From: a virus
Virus record (IMG/VR): IMGVR_UViG_3300004154_000351
Coordinates: 1-27,400 of that record
Strand: one strand, 5' to 3'
DNA: 27,400 nt
In this document: positions 12,808 to 20,127 of the stretch, piece by piece
Position numbering within the stretch: position 1 is the stretch's first letter
How the letters are laid out: each line of letters begins with the position of its first letter
Notes under the pieces: generated by a model
What the model was told of the DNA's origin: nothing
The model's database searches: none
Seen by the model: only the letters and a program-made list of their open reading frames with translations
Made by a program: the position numbers and the translations under genes

Positions 12808-12957
12808 ATGCAAAATCACACAACGATAAGCATTGGAACAATCCAGCATTGCACGACGGGCGTTTGCATCAACTCAGATGCGCCCGCTTCGACTGAAACC
12901 CCTCCGCCCGCCAAGAACGCAATCCCCTTCCCGGGAGCGCCCTACCTCGAATCGTGA
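12808..12957 (+). CDS. Small ORF, 49 aa, in the immunity operon
   Basis: The ATG at 12808 opens MQNHTTISIGTIQHCTTGVC; the ORF ends TGA at 12955-12957, seven bases before the next ATG. The first half alternates polar and hydrophobic residues like a beta hairpin with two Cys (about 15 and 20). The second half is Pro-rich (ETPPPAKNAIPFPGAP). It fills the space between the repressor and the first membrane gene exactly, which supports it. The ribosome-binding site is poor. Confidence 0.45.
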   Translation: MQNHTTISIGTIQHCTTGVCINSDAPASTETPPPAKNAIPFPGAPYLES

Positions 12958-12964
12958 TTTTGCC

Positions 12965-13459
12965 ATGAAAGACTACGATAAGGATCCGGCGTTTCAGGCT
13001 TTCTTGCAAAAAGACCAGGGAGACGTATCGCTGCAGGATGAAAAAGAAGATTCCGAAACTAAGGCGTTGAAGGTCAAACAAGCGCGCGCAGCATGGAGTT
13101 TATTTTTTCTGGTATTCCTCGCGCTGGCTTTTGTGTTGCTAATCAGCTCAACGAACCCGGCAGCTGAAGCACAGTTCAAAACCCATGTCGTTGAGGAGAC
13201 AAAAAAAATAATTGAGGAGTATTTGCGCGCCCCCGCCTCTGCTAAATATCCAGAGCAGGCTGATGTCTACAAAACAAAAGACGGCTTATGGGAATATGCA
13301 AGTTACGTTGATTCCCAAAATGCTTTCGGTGCCATGTTGCGCACAAGATTTTCGGCGATTTACGATAAAACGACATATGGGACCCCACATCTGGTTGAGT
13401 TAAACCTAGGTGGACGTAGTACGGGGAGCGTATCGGATTATTTGCGCGAGCGAAAGTAA
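12965..13459 (+). CDS. Membrane-anchored protein of the immunity operon
   Basis: 164 residues from the ATG at 12965; an upstream in-frame Met overlaps the 49-aa ORF. The cytoplasmic N-terminus MKDYDKDPAFQAFLQ is followed by an acidic stretch. One membrane helix (AAWSLFFLVFLALAFVLLI, 42-60) leads into an outside domain (65-164): HVVEETKKIIEEYLRAPASAKY, then WEYASYVDSQNAFGAMLRTRF. That domain matches a recurring small extracytoplasmic family (LxxPxSAKFP ... YVDAQNxFGAxxR). The role is unknown. Expression with the repressor suggests superinfection exclusion or another lysogenic-conversion function. Confidence 0.7.
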   Translation: MKDYDKDPAFQAFLQKDQGDVSLQDEKEDSETKALKVKQARAAWSLFFLVFLALAFVLLISSTNPAAEAQFKTHVVEETKKIIEEYLRAPASAKYPEQADVYKTKDGLWEYASYVDSQNAFGAMLRTRFSAIYDKTTYGTPHLVELNLGGRSTGSVSDYLRERK

Positions 13460-13484
13460 TTGATTTTTCGGACAACCTACAGCC

Positions 13485-13841
13485 ATGAAAAATTACGATA
13501 ATGACCCTAAATTCCAAGCGTTCCTCCAGCAAGGGAAGCCACAAATAGAAACAGAATCTCCTGCAGAAATCGTGCCAGAGGAGGTTTCACCCGAAGAGGT
13601 AAAGAATGCTGCGTTTTCAAAAGACGGTGTGTTTTTTGCGAAGTGTGCAATTACTGGGATTATCTTTGCCGGGGGAAATCTAGTTTTAACCTTTGGGATG
13701 CTGGGCGGCGCGGTTAATTTAATAAAACCGCAGGATCTTCCCATGCAATTTTATGGGTGTTACTTCATGGGCGGCATTTTCACTTTTATTCTCTTGGGGG
13801 CATTCGCCCAGATTTGTAAAAAACACTGGATGTCCAATTAG
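13485..13841 (+). CDS. Two-helix membrane protein of the immunity operon
   Basis: 118 residues. The N-terminus MKNYDNDPKFQAFLQ is nearly identical to that of the preceding gene, although the rest differs. An acidic Pro/Glu linker (20-40) precedes two or three membrane helices (about 50-80 and 87-109). It ends KKHWMSN, and the first rho-independent terminator follows within 10 bp. The shared N-terminal motif implies a common partner or targeting role. No family recognised. Confidence 0.7.
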   Translation: MKNYDNDPKFQAFLQQGKPQIETESPAEIVPEEVSPEEVKNAAFSKDGVFFAKCAITGIIFAGGNLVLTFGMLGGAVNLIKPQDLPMQFYGCYFMGGIFTFILLGAFAQICKKHWMSN

Positions 13842-13848
13842 ACCCCAA

Positions 13849-13876
13849 CCCCGGCTCTTGCGAGTCGGGGTTTTTT
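13849..13876 (+). terminator. Rho-independent terminator 1 of the immunity operon
   Basis: Stem CCCCGGCTC (13849-13857) / GAGTCGGGG (13862-13870) has nine pairs including one G-U, a TTGC loop and a TTTTTT tail. It begins seven bases after the stop of the second membrane gene. Confidence 0.85.
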
Positions 13877-13890
13877 GTGCCGCTGGGCCT

Positions 13891-13922
13891 AGCCCCCAGT
13901 CCGTAAGGACTGGGGGCTTTTT
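13891..13922 (+). terminator. Rho-independent terminator 2
   Basis: A perfect 12-bp stem AGCCCCCAGTCC (13891-13902) / GGACTGGGGGCT (13907-13918), with a GTAA loop, is followed by T residues. Read leftward it also has AAAG... flanks rather than a T tail, so it acts rightward. Together with terminator 1 it isolates the lysogenic operon from the late genes. Confidence 0.8.
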
Positions 13923-14026
13923 CGTGCCCAAATTTTCGGGGTTTTTTAAGAAAAAAATCTATCCCGAGTCAACGGAGCCAACGCAAAAATGACATCGTGA
14001 AAATCTGTGCGAAAATGGCTTTGTCT

Positions 14027-14280
14027 GCGGGGAAACCCGCCTGTGGTTATGAAACGCTGAACCGGAGCGGGGTTGTGCGGCCCCGCTCCGGATGAGGCGC
14101 AAACCGTTCTTAAACAATCCCACCCGAAAATCAGGCGAGCGGCTCTGCAAAAGCCGTTCGCGCCGTAGCGGCGAGGCGCATGCAATGCCGCTGCGGATGT
14201 TCTTTTTTGACGGGCAAGTCATGTGCGATAGCAGGTTGTTCCTGCGCCGGCGGCGCTCTCTGGCATAGGAGCGCCGCCGG
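14027..14280 (+). ncRNA. Candidate structured RNA / late leader between terminators and holin
   Basis: The 378-bp stretch 13931-14308 has no convincing gene. It holds hairpins at 14027-14040 (GCGGG-GAAA-CCCGC, a GNRA tetraloop), 14062-14091 (11 bp, 8-nt loop), 14136-14160 (9 bp), 14161-14173 (CGCCG-TAG-CGGCG) and 14247-14280 (12 bp, 10-nt loop). None has a T tail, so they are not plain terminators. They could be a phage small RNA, a late-gene leader or a protein-binding region. The strand and promoter are not established. Confidence 0.4.
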
Positions 14281-14308
14281 ATTCCCTTTCCAACATCCCA
14301 AAAAAATC

Positions 14309-14533
14309 ATGAAAGACACCATCCTCTCCATTATTCGCCATCTCCTGACATTCGGGGGCGGCTTCCTCACGGCCCAGGGCATCATCTCCTCGTCGGGGTG
14401 GGAAACCCTCGCCTCCGCGATTGCCACGCTGGTGGGCGCCGGCTGGGGCGCGTATGACGAATACGCCGCCGCCAAGAAGGCCAAGGTCGCCGCCGCGAGC
14501 ACCACAACCGCCTCGGCCACAACCACCTCCTAA
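14309..14533 (+). CDS. Putative holin (Pam3 gp28-like)
   Basis: 74 residues from the ATG at 14309; the frame is open further left but that part lacks support. The sequence RHLLTFGGGFLTAQGIISSSGWETLASAIATLVGAGWGAYDEY resembles the Pam3_gp28 holin family: an R-x-L-L-T-x-x-G-G-x-L start, a first helix, a Trp-containing turn and a second helix with a WGxYDE end. A Thr/Ala/Ser-rich tail follows. It would form the membrane lesion that starts lysis. It is the first late gene and is followed by the spanin pair. No endolysin is seen beside it. Confidence 0.72.
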   Translation: MKDTILSIIRHLLTFGGGFLTAQGIISSSGWETLASAIATLVGAGWGAYDEYAAAKKAKVAAASTTTASATTTS

Positions 14534-14535
14534 TC

Positions 14536-14793
14536 ATGGCCGTTGGCATCATCGGCGCAATCACCGCCATCCTGACGCTGATCGGCGGCATCTACGCCTA
14601 CAAAAAATTCCGTGACCCTCAACGCGATTATGAAAACTCCGAAGCCAAATGCAAGGCGCTGGAAGCACGCATTGAGGTGCTGCGTGCTGCTGGCGGTAAT
14701 GCCAACGCTCAGCTTGCTGACCGGTTGCGCGAGCAACTCCGCCGAGAGCGCGCAAACTTTGTCGATTTACGATCCCGACGCGCTGACGGTTGA
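14536..14793 (+). CDS. Putative inner-membrane spanin (Rz-like)
   Basis: 85 residues. An N-terminal membrane anchor (VGIIGAITAILTLIGGIYAY, 3-22) is followed by a charged periplasmic coiled-coil region (YENSEAKCKALEARIEVL, then LADRLREQLRRERANFVDL). A second gene encoding a lipoprotein starts inside it in another frame (14630). This overlapping layout is characteristic of Rz/Rz1-type spanins, which fuse inner and outer membranes at the end of lysis. The sequence itself matches no named family, as is usual for spanins. Confidence 0.68.
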   Translation: MAVGIIGAITAILTLIGGIYAYKKFRDPQRDYENSEAKCKALEARIEVLRAAGGNANAQLADRLREQLRRERANFVDLRSRRADG

Positions 14794-14929
14794 GGCCGGT
14801 ACCACCATCATGACGGTGGACGGCCTCTACACCGCGCAAAAGCGTACGACGTTTCACAGCGACAAGCGCTACCGCACGCTCGAGCGCCAGTATGAGGACC
14901 AGCTTGCCACCGCCACCGTTGTCAAATGA
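14630..14929 (+). CDS. Putative outer-membrane spanin lipoprotein (Rz1-like)
   Basis: 99 residues from the ATG at 14630, the best start because a basic N-region (KPNARRWKH) and hydrophobic core (CCVLLAVMPTLSLL) then lead to the lipobox L30-T31-G32-C33. The mature protein starts at Cys33. The gene overlaps the putative inner spanin by 164 bp in a different frame and extends 136 bp beyond it. The C-terminal half (TFHSDKRYRTLERQYEDQL) is longer than in classic Rz1. Its stop overlaps the next start (ATGA, 14926-14929). Confidence 0.7.
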   Translation: MKTPKPNARRWKHALRCCVLLAVMPTLSLLTGCASNSAESAQTLSIYDPDALTVEAGTTIMTVDGLYTAQKRTTFHSDKRYRTLERQYEDQLATATVVK

Positions 14930-15324
14930 CGCACGCCATGCTGCCTTACCTTCTCGCCCAGGTACCCGAGGCCACCCCGAAACAGTATTCGGACTGGCTC
15001 ATCCCGGCCGGGGCCGTCGTGGTGATGGCCTATTACATCATCCAAATCATCCAGTCATTTCGGCCATCCCCGCCCTTGGAACAGCGCTATCCGAGCAGGG
15101 ACGCCCACGAGGCGGTATCCATGAAGATCGCGTCCATCGAGTCCGCGATGGACAAGTCCGAGGGGCGCAATTCTGAGCAACACAAACAGATTTTCGACCT
15201 ATTGCGCAAAACAAGCGAACAACTAGCGGCGACGGCAGCCTTGGAAGACGCCCGCGCCCGTCAACTGATTCACGTCGAAGAAAAACTCGATACTCACATT
15301 TCCAAACCCCACAAATTCTCATGA
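14926..15324 (+). CDS. Membrane-anchored coiled-coil phage protein (DUF2730-like position)
   Basis: 132 residues. One membrane segment (LIPAGAVVVMAYYIIQII, about 25-42) is followed by a charged helical region (MKIASIESAMDKSEGRNSEQ to the end), probably a coiled coil. In Mu-like phages a protein of this type (DUF2730, Mu gp25) lies between lysis and terminase genes, and the same position is held here. Sequence identity to DUF2730 is not claimed. It overlaps the next gene by ATGA (15321-15324). Confidence 0.6.
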   Translation: MTHAMLPYLLAQVPEATPKQYSDWLIPAGAVVVMAYYIIQIIQSFRPSPPLEQRYPSRDAHEAVSMKIASIESAMDKSEGRNSEQHKQIFDLLRKTSEQLAATAALEDARARQLIHVEEKLDTHISKPHKFS

Positions 15325-15590
15325 ATCCGGAAGACAAGGAAATCCTACGCGAGCGAATTCTTATCATGCTGCGCCGCGTCACTCCCAAAGCGGTGCCGCT
15401 GCGCGCCGTCCATGAGGGCCTTTTGTCCGCAGGCTTCAAGCTCACGCCCGACGCTGCGGAAGCTGAATGCAAATTTCTCGCCGAAAAAGGACTGGTGGCT
15501 TTCGTGCAAAGCCAACTTTCCGTTTCGTTGCAAACCTACGCCATCACCGCCGCCGGACGGGAGTACTTGGAAAGCGCCGGACTGGACTAG
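15321..15590 (+). CDS. Small winged-helix protein (Mu gp26-like position)
   Basis: 89 residues. Helices EDKEILRERILIMLRRV, PLRAVHEGLLSAGFKL and DAAEAECKFLAEKGLVAFV, then a strand pair and ITAAGREYLES, form a typical winged helix. Mu-like phages carry a small winged-helix protein at this place, just before the small terminase gene (VpaChn25_0724-type family). Its role is unknown; it may assist packaging initiation. Confidence 0.65.
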   Translation: MNPEDKEILRERILIMLRRVTPKAVPLRAVHEGLLSAGFKLTPDAAEAECKFLAEKGLVAFVQSQLSVSLQTYAITAAGREYLESAGLD

Positions 15591-15593
15591 CCG

Positions 15594-16154
15594 ATGAATA
15601 AAATTGAGAAATCTCTCTCGCCTGAGCAGCTTACCGCTTTCAACGCCAAGCTCGTAGGCACGCCCGGCCTGACGCTGGAGCGCATTGTCGCTCTAGCTAA
15701 GGATGAGGGCGTGGAGATTTCCGTCATGTCGGCGAAGCGCTATCGCGACAAGAATTTCACGGACTTTCTCGCGCGACTGGAAGCGGCTAAGGACGCCGCC
15801 GACGTCATCACTTCCGTCACGGACAACGGGCAGTCGTATTCCGAGGCCGCCGCCGCGCTGGCCTCGCAGCGCGTGTTTGAGGAGCTGATGGCCAATCCAA
15901 AACAGTCAGGCAAAGAGTTGGACCGCAATAGCCAGATCATCATGCGCCTGCGCATGGGGGACCAGAAAAACAAAGAGTTGGCCATGCGCGCGGAAAAGCT
16001 GGAGGCAGAACTTGCCGCCGTCCGCAGAAAAGAAGAAGAGGCCAAAAAAGCGGCGGACGCCATCGGCCAGAACAAAAAACTTTCACCGGAGGAAAAGGCC
16101 GCGAAGCTGCGGGAGATTTTTGGACTCCCGCCGATCGCGCCCACCACCCCATGA
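15594..16154 (+). CDS. DUF3486 family protein, probable small terminase subunit (Mu gp27-like)
   Basis: 186 residues. The N-terminal part (LSPEQLTAFNAKLVGTPG, then LTLERIVALAKDEGVEISVMSAKRY) carries the HTH-like region of DUF3486. A long coiled coil follows (KNKELAMRAEKLEAELAAVRRKEEE, about 123-150) and a C-terminal LSPEEKAAKLREIFGL. The small terminase recognises phage DNA and recruits the large subunit. It overlaps the large-subunit gene by ATGA (16151-16154). Confidence 0.78.
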   Translation: MNKIEKSLSPEQLTAFNAKLVGTPGLTLERIVALAKDEGVEISVMSAKRYRDKNFTDFLARLEAAKDAADVITSVTDNGQSYSEAAAALASQRVFEELMANPKQSGKELDRNSQIIMRLRMGDQKNKELAMRAEKLEAELAAVRRKEEEAKKAADAIGQNKKLSPEEKAAKLREIFGLPPIAPTTP

Positions 16155-17488
16155 ACTCGCCCGTCGAAATCCTGCTGGAGTATCAGCGCGAATGGTATTA
16201 CGACGACGCCCGCTTTAAAATCGGTTTGATGGCGCGGCAAACGGGGAAGTCGTTTACATCCGCCGCCGAAGTGACCGCCGACGCACGTCAACGCGCAGGG
16301 GTTACCTGGGTGATTCTGTCCGCCGGGGAACGCCAAGCGTTGGAGTTCATGGGCAAGGTCAAGGCGTGGGCTCGCGCATGGGATTTTGCCATTTCCACCG
16401 AACTAGAGGAGCGCGACGCAAAAGAGAGCCTGCTCAAATCCGCCGAAGTTATTTTCCCCAACGGGTCGCGCGTCATCGCGCTTCCGGCGAATCCGGCAAC
16501 CGCGCGCGGATACACTGCCAACCTGCTGCTGGATGAGTTCGCTTTCCATGACGACCCGGACGCCATTTGGCGCGCGATCTACCCGAGCATTTCCAATCCG
16601 CTCACTGGCGGCCTGAAAAAGGTGCGCATCATCTCGACGCCAAATGGCAAAGCCAACAAGTTTTACGACCTCTGGACAAAGAATTCCAAGTACTCGAAAC
16701 ACAAGGTCACCATCTACGACGCGGTCAAAAAGGGATTGCCCATCGACATTGATGAACTCAAGTCCGGACTGGATGACCCTGATGGATGGGCACAGGAATA
16801 CGAATGCCAATTCATCGACAGCGCGATGGTGCTGTTGCCCTACGATTTGCTGGCACGCTGCGAGGACAATACCGCTGTCGAACTGTGGCGGGCCGATGCG
16901 CTCTACGTTCCCGGAGAATACTATCTGGGCGTAGACATCGGACGAAAGAAGGATCTCACGGTGTTCTGGCTGTGGGTCAAAGAAGGCGACGTATTGCGCA
17001 CCGTGGGGGTGCATACTTTTGAGAAAACGCCGTTCCACCAGCAGTTGCAGTTCCTATTGGACGCAATGAAAAGCCCGTACATCCGTCGCGCCTGCGTGGA
17101 CGCCACCGGAATCGGTGCCATGTTGGCAGAAGAGGCTCAGCGCCTTGCGGGAAATCGTGTGCAGCCATGCGTGTACAACGCCGCTTTCAAGGAGGAAATC
17201 TTCCTCGACCTCAAGCGCGCGTTTGAAGACCGCCGCGTCCGCATTCCCTCTAGCCGTACTATCCGTGAGGATTTCCACGGCCTACAGAAAATCACCACGG
17301 CTGCTGGAAACACCCGTATCCTTGCGCCGCACAACGATGACGGCCACTGCGACCGGGCCAACGGTGCCGCCCTAGGACTATACGGGGCGAAGATTCTGCC
17401 ATTCCCAGGCGATCCTATTCCTGTTCCCGATTTTGGAGAAAACCACCCTTCCTTTGCTATGCGCGGTGACCGCGCCCTCGCCGGATAA
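16151..17488 (+). CDS. Terminase large subunit (Mu gp28-like)
   Basis: 445 residues. The ATPase domain has a Walker A-like GLMARQTGKS (25-34), Walker B LLLDEFAFHDD (125-135) and a coupling motif near RIISTPNGKANKFY (159-172). The RNase H-like nuclease domain has D262 in GVDIGRKKDLTV, D317 in CVDATGIG, and Asp/His residues in APHNDDGHCDRANG (392-405). It cuts and pumps DNA into the prohead, by headful in transposable phages. Together with the small subunit, portal and protease it forms the packaging module. Confidence 0.9.
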   Translation: MNSPVEILLEYQREWYYDDARFKIGLMARQTGKSFTSAAEVTADARQRAGVTWVILSAGERQALEFMGKVKAWARAWDFAISTELEERDAKESLLKSAEVIFPNGSRVIALPANPATARGYTANLLLDEFAFHDDPDAIWRAIYPSISNPLTGGLKKVRIISTPNGKANKFYDLWTKNSKYSKHKVTIYDAVKKGLPIDIDELKSGLDDPDGWAQEYECQFIDSAMVLLPYDLLARCEDNTAVELWRADALYVPGEYYLGVDIGRKKDLTVFWLWVKEGDVLRTVGVHTFEKTPFHQQLQFLLDAMKSPYIRRACVDATGIGAMLAEEAQRLAGNRVQPCVYNAAFKEEIFLDLKRAFEDRRVRIPSSRTIREDFHGLQKITTAAGNTRILAPHNDDGHCDRANGAALGLYGAKILPFPGDPIPVPDFGENHPSFAMRGDRALAG

Positions 17489-17491
17489 AAA

Positions 17492-18904
17492 ATGAAAACG
17501 ATTGCCGAAGAAATCAGCGACCACTACCGCCGGATGCTCAATCCGCTGCGGGGGCTTTCCATGCGGCGCGTGGTGTCCTATCTCGAGGACGGGCAGCGCG
17601 GTGCTTTTTCGGATTTGCAGTGGCTATTCTGGTTCACCGAGCGCCGCGACGCCACCTTACGCGGGGCCAAACGCCGCCTGCGCAGCGCGTTGCGCAAACT
17701 CGACTGGGCCATCAAAGTGCGCGATGACCTTGAGGGCGCCGCCGCCAAACTGGCTGAGCGCCAGCAGGAGCGCTTGCGCGCCGCCTACGAGCGCGTGGGG
17801 AATTTGCGGCAGGCGCTCGCCTCCCTCGCGCTCGCCGAATTCCGGGGATTTGCCCACTTGGAAAAGCATTGGGTGCGCGAAAACGGAATCTGGAATATAG
17901 AGCGCCTGGAGCCGGTCCCGCAATGGCACTGGGTGCGCGACGGCCTGTACGGCGCGTGGCAGTTCTCGAAGGACGCCGCCTCCGGGCGCACCAAGGGCGA
18001 TGACATCAACGCCGACAATTTTATAATCCGGTCGGTGGAGGATCCCATTGATGAAATAGCCGTCATTTGCTTTCTGCGGAAAAACCTTTCGCAAAAGGAC
18101 TGGGACGCCTTCGTGGAGATGTATGGGCTCCCATTTTACTTCATCATCATGCCCGACCTGACGGATGAAAAGAAAAAGGTGGAATTCCTCAAGGTGGCCG
18201 AAAAGATGACGGGCGACAGCCGCGGCGTTTTGCCCTCCGGCAGCGACATCAAAAGCGCTGACGCCGGCATTCGTGGCGTGAACCCCTTCCGCAGCCACCT
18301 CGATTACCAGGACGAGCAGATTGTCATGGCGGCGACGGCGGGCAAGCTCACCATGCTTTCCGGGCCGACGGGCATCGGGCAGGGCGCGAGCGACGCGCAT
18401 GAGGACACCTTCGCGGACATCGCGCAAGACCAGGCGGGGGAAATTTCCGAGGTGTTGCAAGAGCAGTTCGACGCCCAAATTCTCAACGAGGCGTTTCCCG
18501 GAGAGCCACACTACGTCTATTTCGAGCTGGCCGCGAAGCCGCCCTCTGACGTGACGGCCGAATTTGCGATTGCGGAAAGCGCCACGCGCGGGGGTTACCG
18601 CATTCCTGCGGCGCAGTTGGCCGAGAAGACGGGATACGACGTGCAGGATGCGCCGGTGCCCGCTGCGAGCCCAAGCCTAGGCGTGGCCTTCAATCGCGCC
18701 CCTCCTTCGGCAAAAACGACGGGCGGCGACGCGCTGGATGCTTTCCTGCAAAAGCTCGTTATGGAGGGCGACAGCCTCACGCCAGAAGAAATCCAAGGAA
18801 GGCTGTCGCACGAACTGCCGCAAGTTTACGCCCAACTGGAGCGCGGCGGCCGGACGGCGGCCGACATCCTCCAAAAACTCTCCATCGCCGCCGTCCAAAC
18901 CTGA
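17492..18904 (+). CDS. Portal protein, DUF935 family (Mu gp29-like)
   Basis: 470 residues. The N-terminal segment (DHYRRMLNPLRGLSMRRVVSYLEDGQRG) and the central NADNFIIRSVEDPIDEIAVICFLRKN, then FVEMYGLPFYFIIM, are characteristic of DUF935 portals. A helix-rich stem region (ASDAHEDTFADIAQDQAGEISEVLQ) follows. The C-terminal 90 residues are Ala/Pro-rich and probably line the crown. It forms the dodecameric portal vertex. It starts three bases after the terminase stop. Confidence 0.86.
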   Translation: MKTIAEEISDHYRRMLNPLRGLSMRRVVSYLEDGQRGAFSDLQWLFWFTERRDATLRGAKRRLRSALRKLDWAIKVRDDLEGAAAKLAERQQERLRAAYERVGNLRQALASLALAEFRGFAHLEKHWVRENGIWNIERLEPVPQWHWVRDGLYGAWQFSKDAASGRTKGDDINADNFIIRSVEDPIDEIAVICFLRKNLSQKDWDAFVEMYGLPFYFIIMPDLTDEKKKVEFLKVAEKMTGDSRGVLPSGSDIKSADAGIRGVNPFRSHLDYQDEQIVMAATAGKLTMLSGPTGIGQGASDAHEDTFADIAQDQAGEISEVLQEQFDAQILNEAFPGEPHYVYFELAAKPPSDVTAEFAIAESATRGGYRIPAAQLAEKTGYDVQDAPVPAASPSLGVAFNRAPPSAKTTGGDALDAFLQKLVMEGDSLTPEEIQGRLSHELPQVYAQLERGGRTAADILQKLSIAAVQT

Positions 18905-18978
18905 AAAACGCACAAAGGCCCTTTTAAGCCCAGCACCCCCCTTTATGCGGCCATCCCATCAAATTTTCCATAGACCCC

Positions 18979-19000
18979 CCGTTGCAAGGCGTTGCAACGG
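18979..19000. repeat. Perfect 9-bp inverted repeat between portal and protease genes
   Basis: CCGTTGCAA (18979-18987) and TTGCAACGG (18992-19000), with a GGCG loop, lie in the 135-bp gap between portal and protease. A T-rich patch (ATTTTT) follows 12 bases later, too far for a standard terminator. It could be an mRNA processing or protein-binding site. The remainder of the gap shows nothing recognisable. Confidence 0.5.
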
Positions 19001-19039
19001 CAAGGAACGCAAATTTTTCGCCAAACCCAACCTATAAAA

Positions 19040-20092
19040 ATGAAAACCGCCCACAATCGCGCTTTTGGCGCACCGATTGCCATCCTCAACCGGACAACCG
19101 ACGCCAACGGCAAAGCGGCCTTCCAGTTGCCGGAAGACGGCTATTACCATCTGCTCCCGATCGGCGAGTTCCCCGGCCACATGCAGCGCGGCGAGGAAAC
19201 CAAAGAAGCCATCCAAGTAATCGATGAGGCAGCTATCGACAGTATCCTCAATCATTTTGCGGGCGAAGTGCTGGTTGACTACGAGCACTTTTCGCATGAC
19301 GCGGATAAGGCTACCACGGCCGCCGCGTGGATTGAATCGCTCGAAAAGCGCGCGGACGGCATTTGGGGGAAGCTGCGCCTCTCCGACAAAGGCCGCGCCG
19401 ACATCGCGGGCGGCAACTATCGGTATATCTCGCCCGAATGCGACCAACTGGAGGACATCGGCAACGGAAAATATCGCCTCCTGACTCTTTCCGGCGCGGG
19501 GCTCACCAATCGCCCCATGCTCAAAACCCTCACTCCGCTCACCAACCGCGAGCGCAACACCGAAACTCCCATGGACTATAAATCCCAACTCATCCAGTTG
19601 CTCGGTCTCAAGGCCGACGCCACTGACGAAGAAATCACCGCCGCGCTCGCTAAGAAGGCGAACGCCGCGTCGCCCAGCGCCGCCGAAGTGGAAACGCTGC
19701 GCACCGAAAACCGCCGTCTCAAGACGGAAAACGAAGCCGCCCTCAACCGTCAGGTCGAAACCGATCTCGAAACCTTCAAGGACGTGATCGCCGATCGCGA
19801 CCTGACGAAGGGCATGCTGGTGGCGAACCGCGATCAGACCGTCAAGTTCCTGCAGGGACTCAAGGACGCCTCCGCGAAGGGCACGCGCGTTTACAACCGC
19901 TCCACCGCCGCGCCCGCAAAGGGCAAGGATGCCGTGAAGGGCACCGCTCACGATGAGTTCGAGGTGTGTGTGCGCAACCGCATGGCCACCGAGAAATGCA
20001 CCTACACGCGCGCCTACGAGGACTGCAAGGTCCTCAACCGCGACAAATTCGACGCCTGCCAAAAGGAAGACGCCGCCGAAGACACCGAATAG
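19040..20092 (+). CDS. Mu I-like prohead protease with C-terminal scaffold
   Basis: 350 residues from the ATG at 19040. The N-terminal half (about 1-175) matches the Mu I-type protease: FQLPEDGYYHLLPIGEFPG, then EVLVDYEHFSHD (likely catalytic His here), AAAWIESLEKRADGIWGKLRLSDKG, YRYISPEC (likely nucleophile Ser) and LSGAGLTNRPML. The C-terminal half contains LGLKADATDEEITAALAKK and a coiled coil (EVETLRTENRRLKTENEAALN), as expected for scaffold. An in-frame Met at 19571 (MDYKSQLIQLLGL) could yield a separate scaffold, as with Mu Z, but it has no clear ribosome-binding site. Confidence 0.85.
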   Translation: MKTAHNRAFGAPIAILNRTTDANGKAAFQLPEDGYYHLLPIGEFPGHMQRGEETKEAIQVIDEAAIDSILNHFAGEVLVDYEHFSHDADKATTAAAWIESLEKRADGIWGKLRLSDKGRADIAGGNYRYISPECDQLEDIGNGKYRLLTLSGAGLTNRPMLKTLTPLTNRERNTETPMDYKSQLIQLLGLKADATDEEITAALAKKANAASPSAAEVETLRTENRRLKTENEAALNRQVETDLETFKDVIADRDLTKGMLVANRDQTVKFLQGLKDASAKGTRVYNRSTAAPAKGKDAVKGTAHDEFEVCVRNRMATEKCTYTRAYEDCKVLNRDKFDACQKEDAAEDTE

Positions 20093-20127
20093 TTTCCATC
20101 ACCCTCATCATAGAAAGACCTCTCACA

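Noticed and set aside
13946-14222. Two minus-strand ORFs in the gap before the holin gene
   Set aside because: Arg/Ser-rich low-information sequence. The hairpins explain the base pattern better, and there is no start signal or conserved motif.
18959-20062. Long minus-strand ORF (367 codons) across the protease gene
   Set aside because: It is antisense to a well-supported Mu I-like protease, and its composition is what the complement of that gene gives. Similar long antisense frames occur at 22273-23601, 25392-26399 and 17657-18511.
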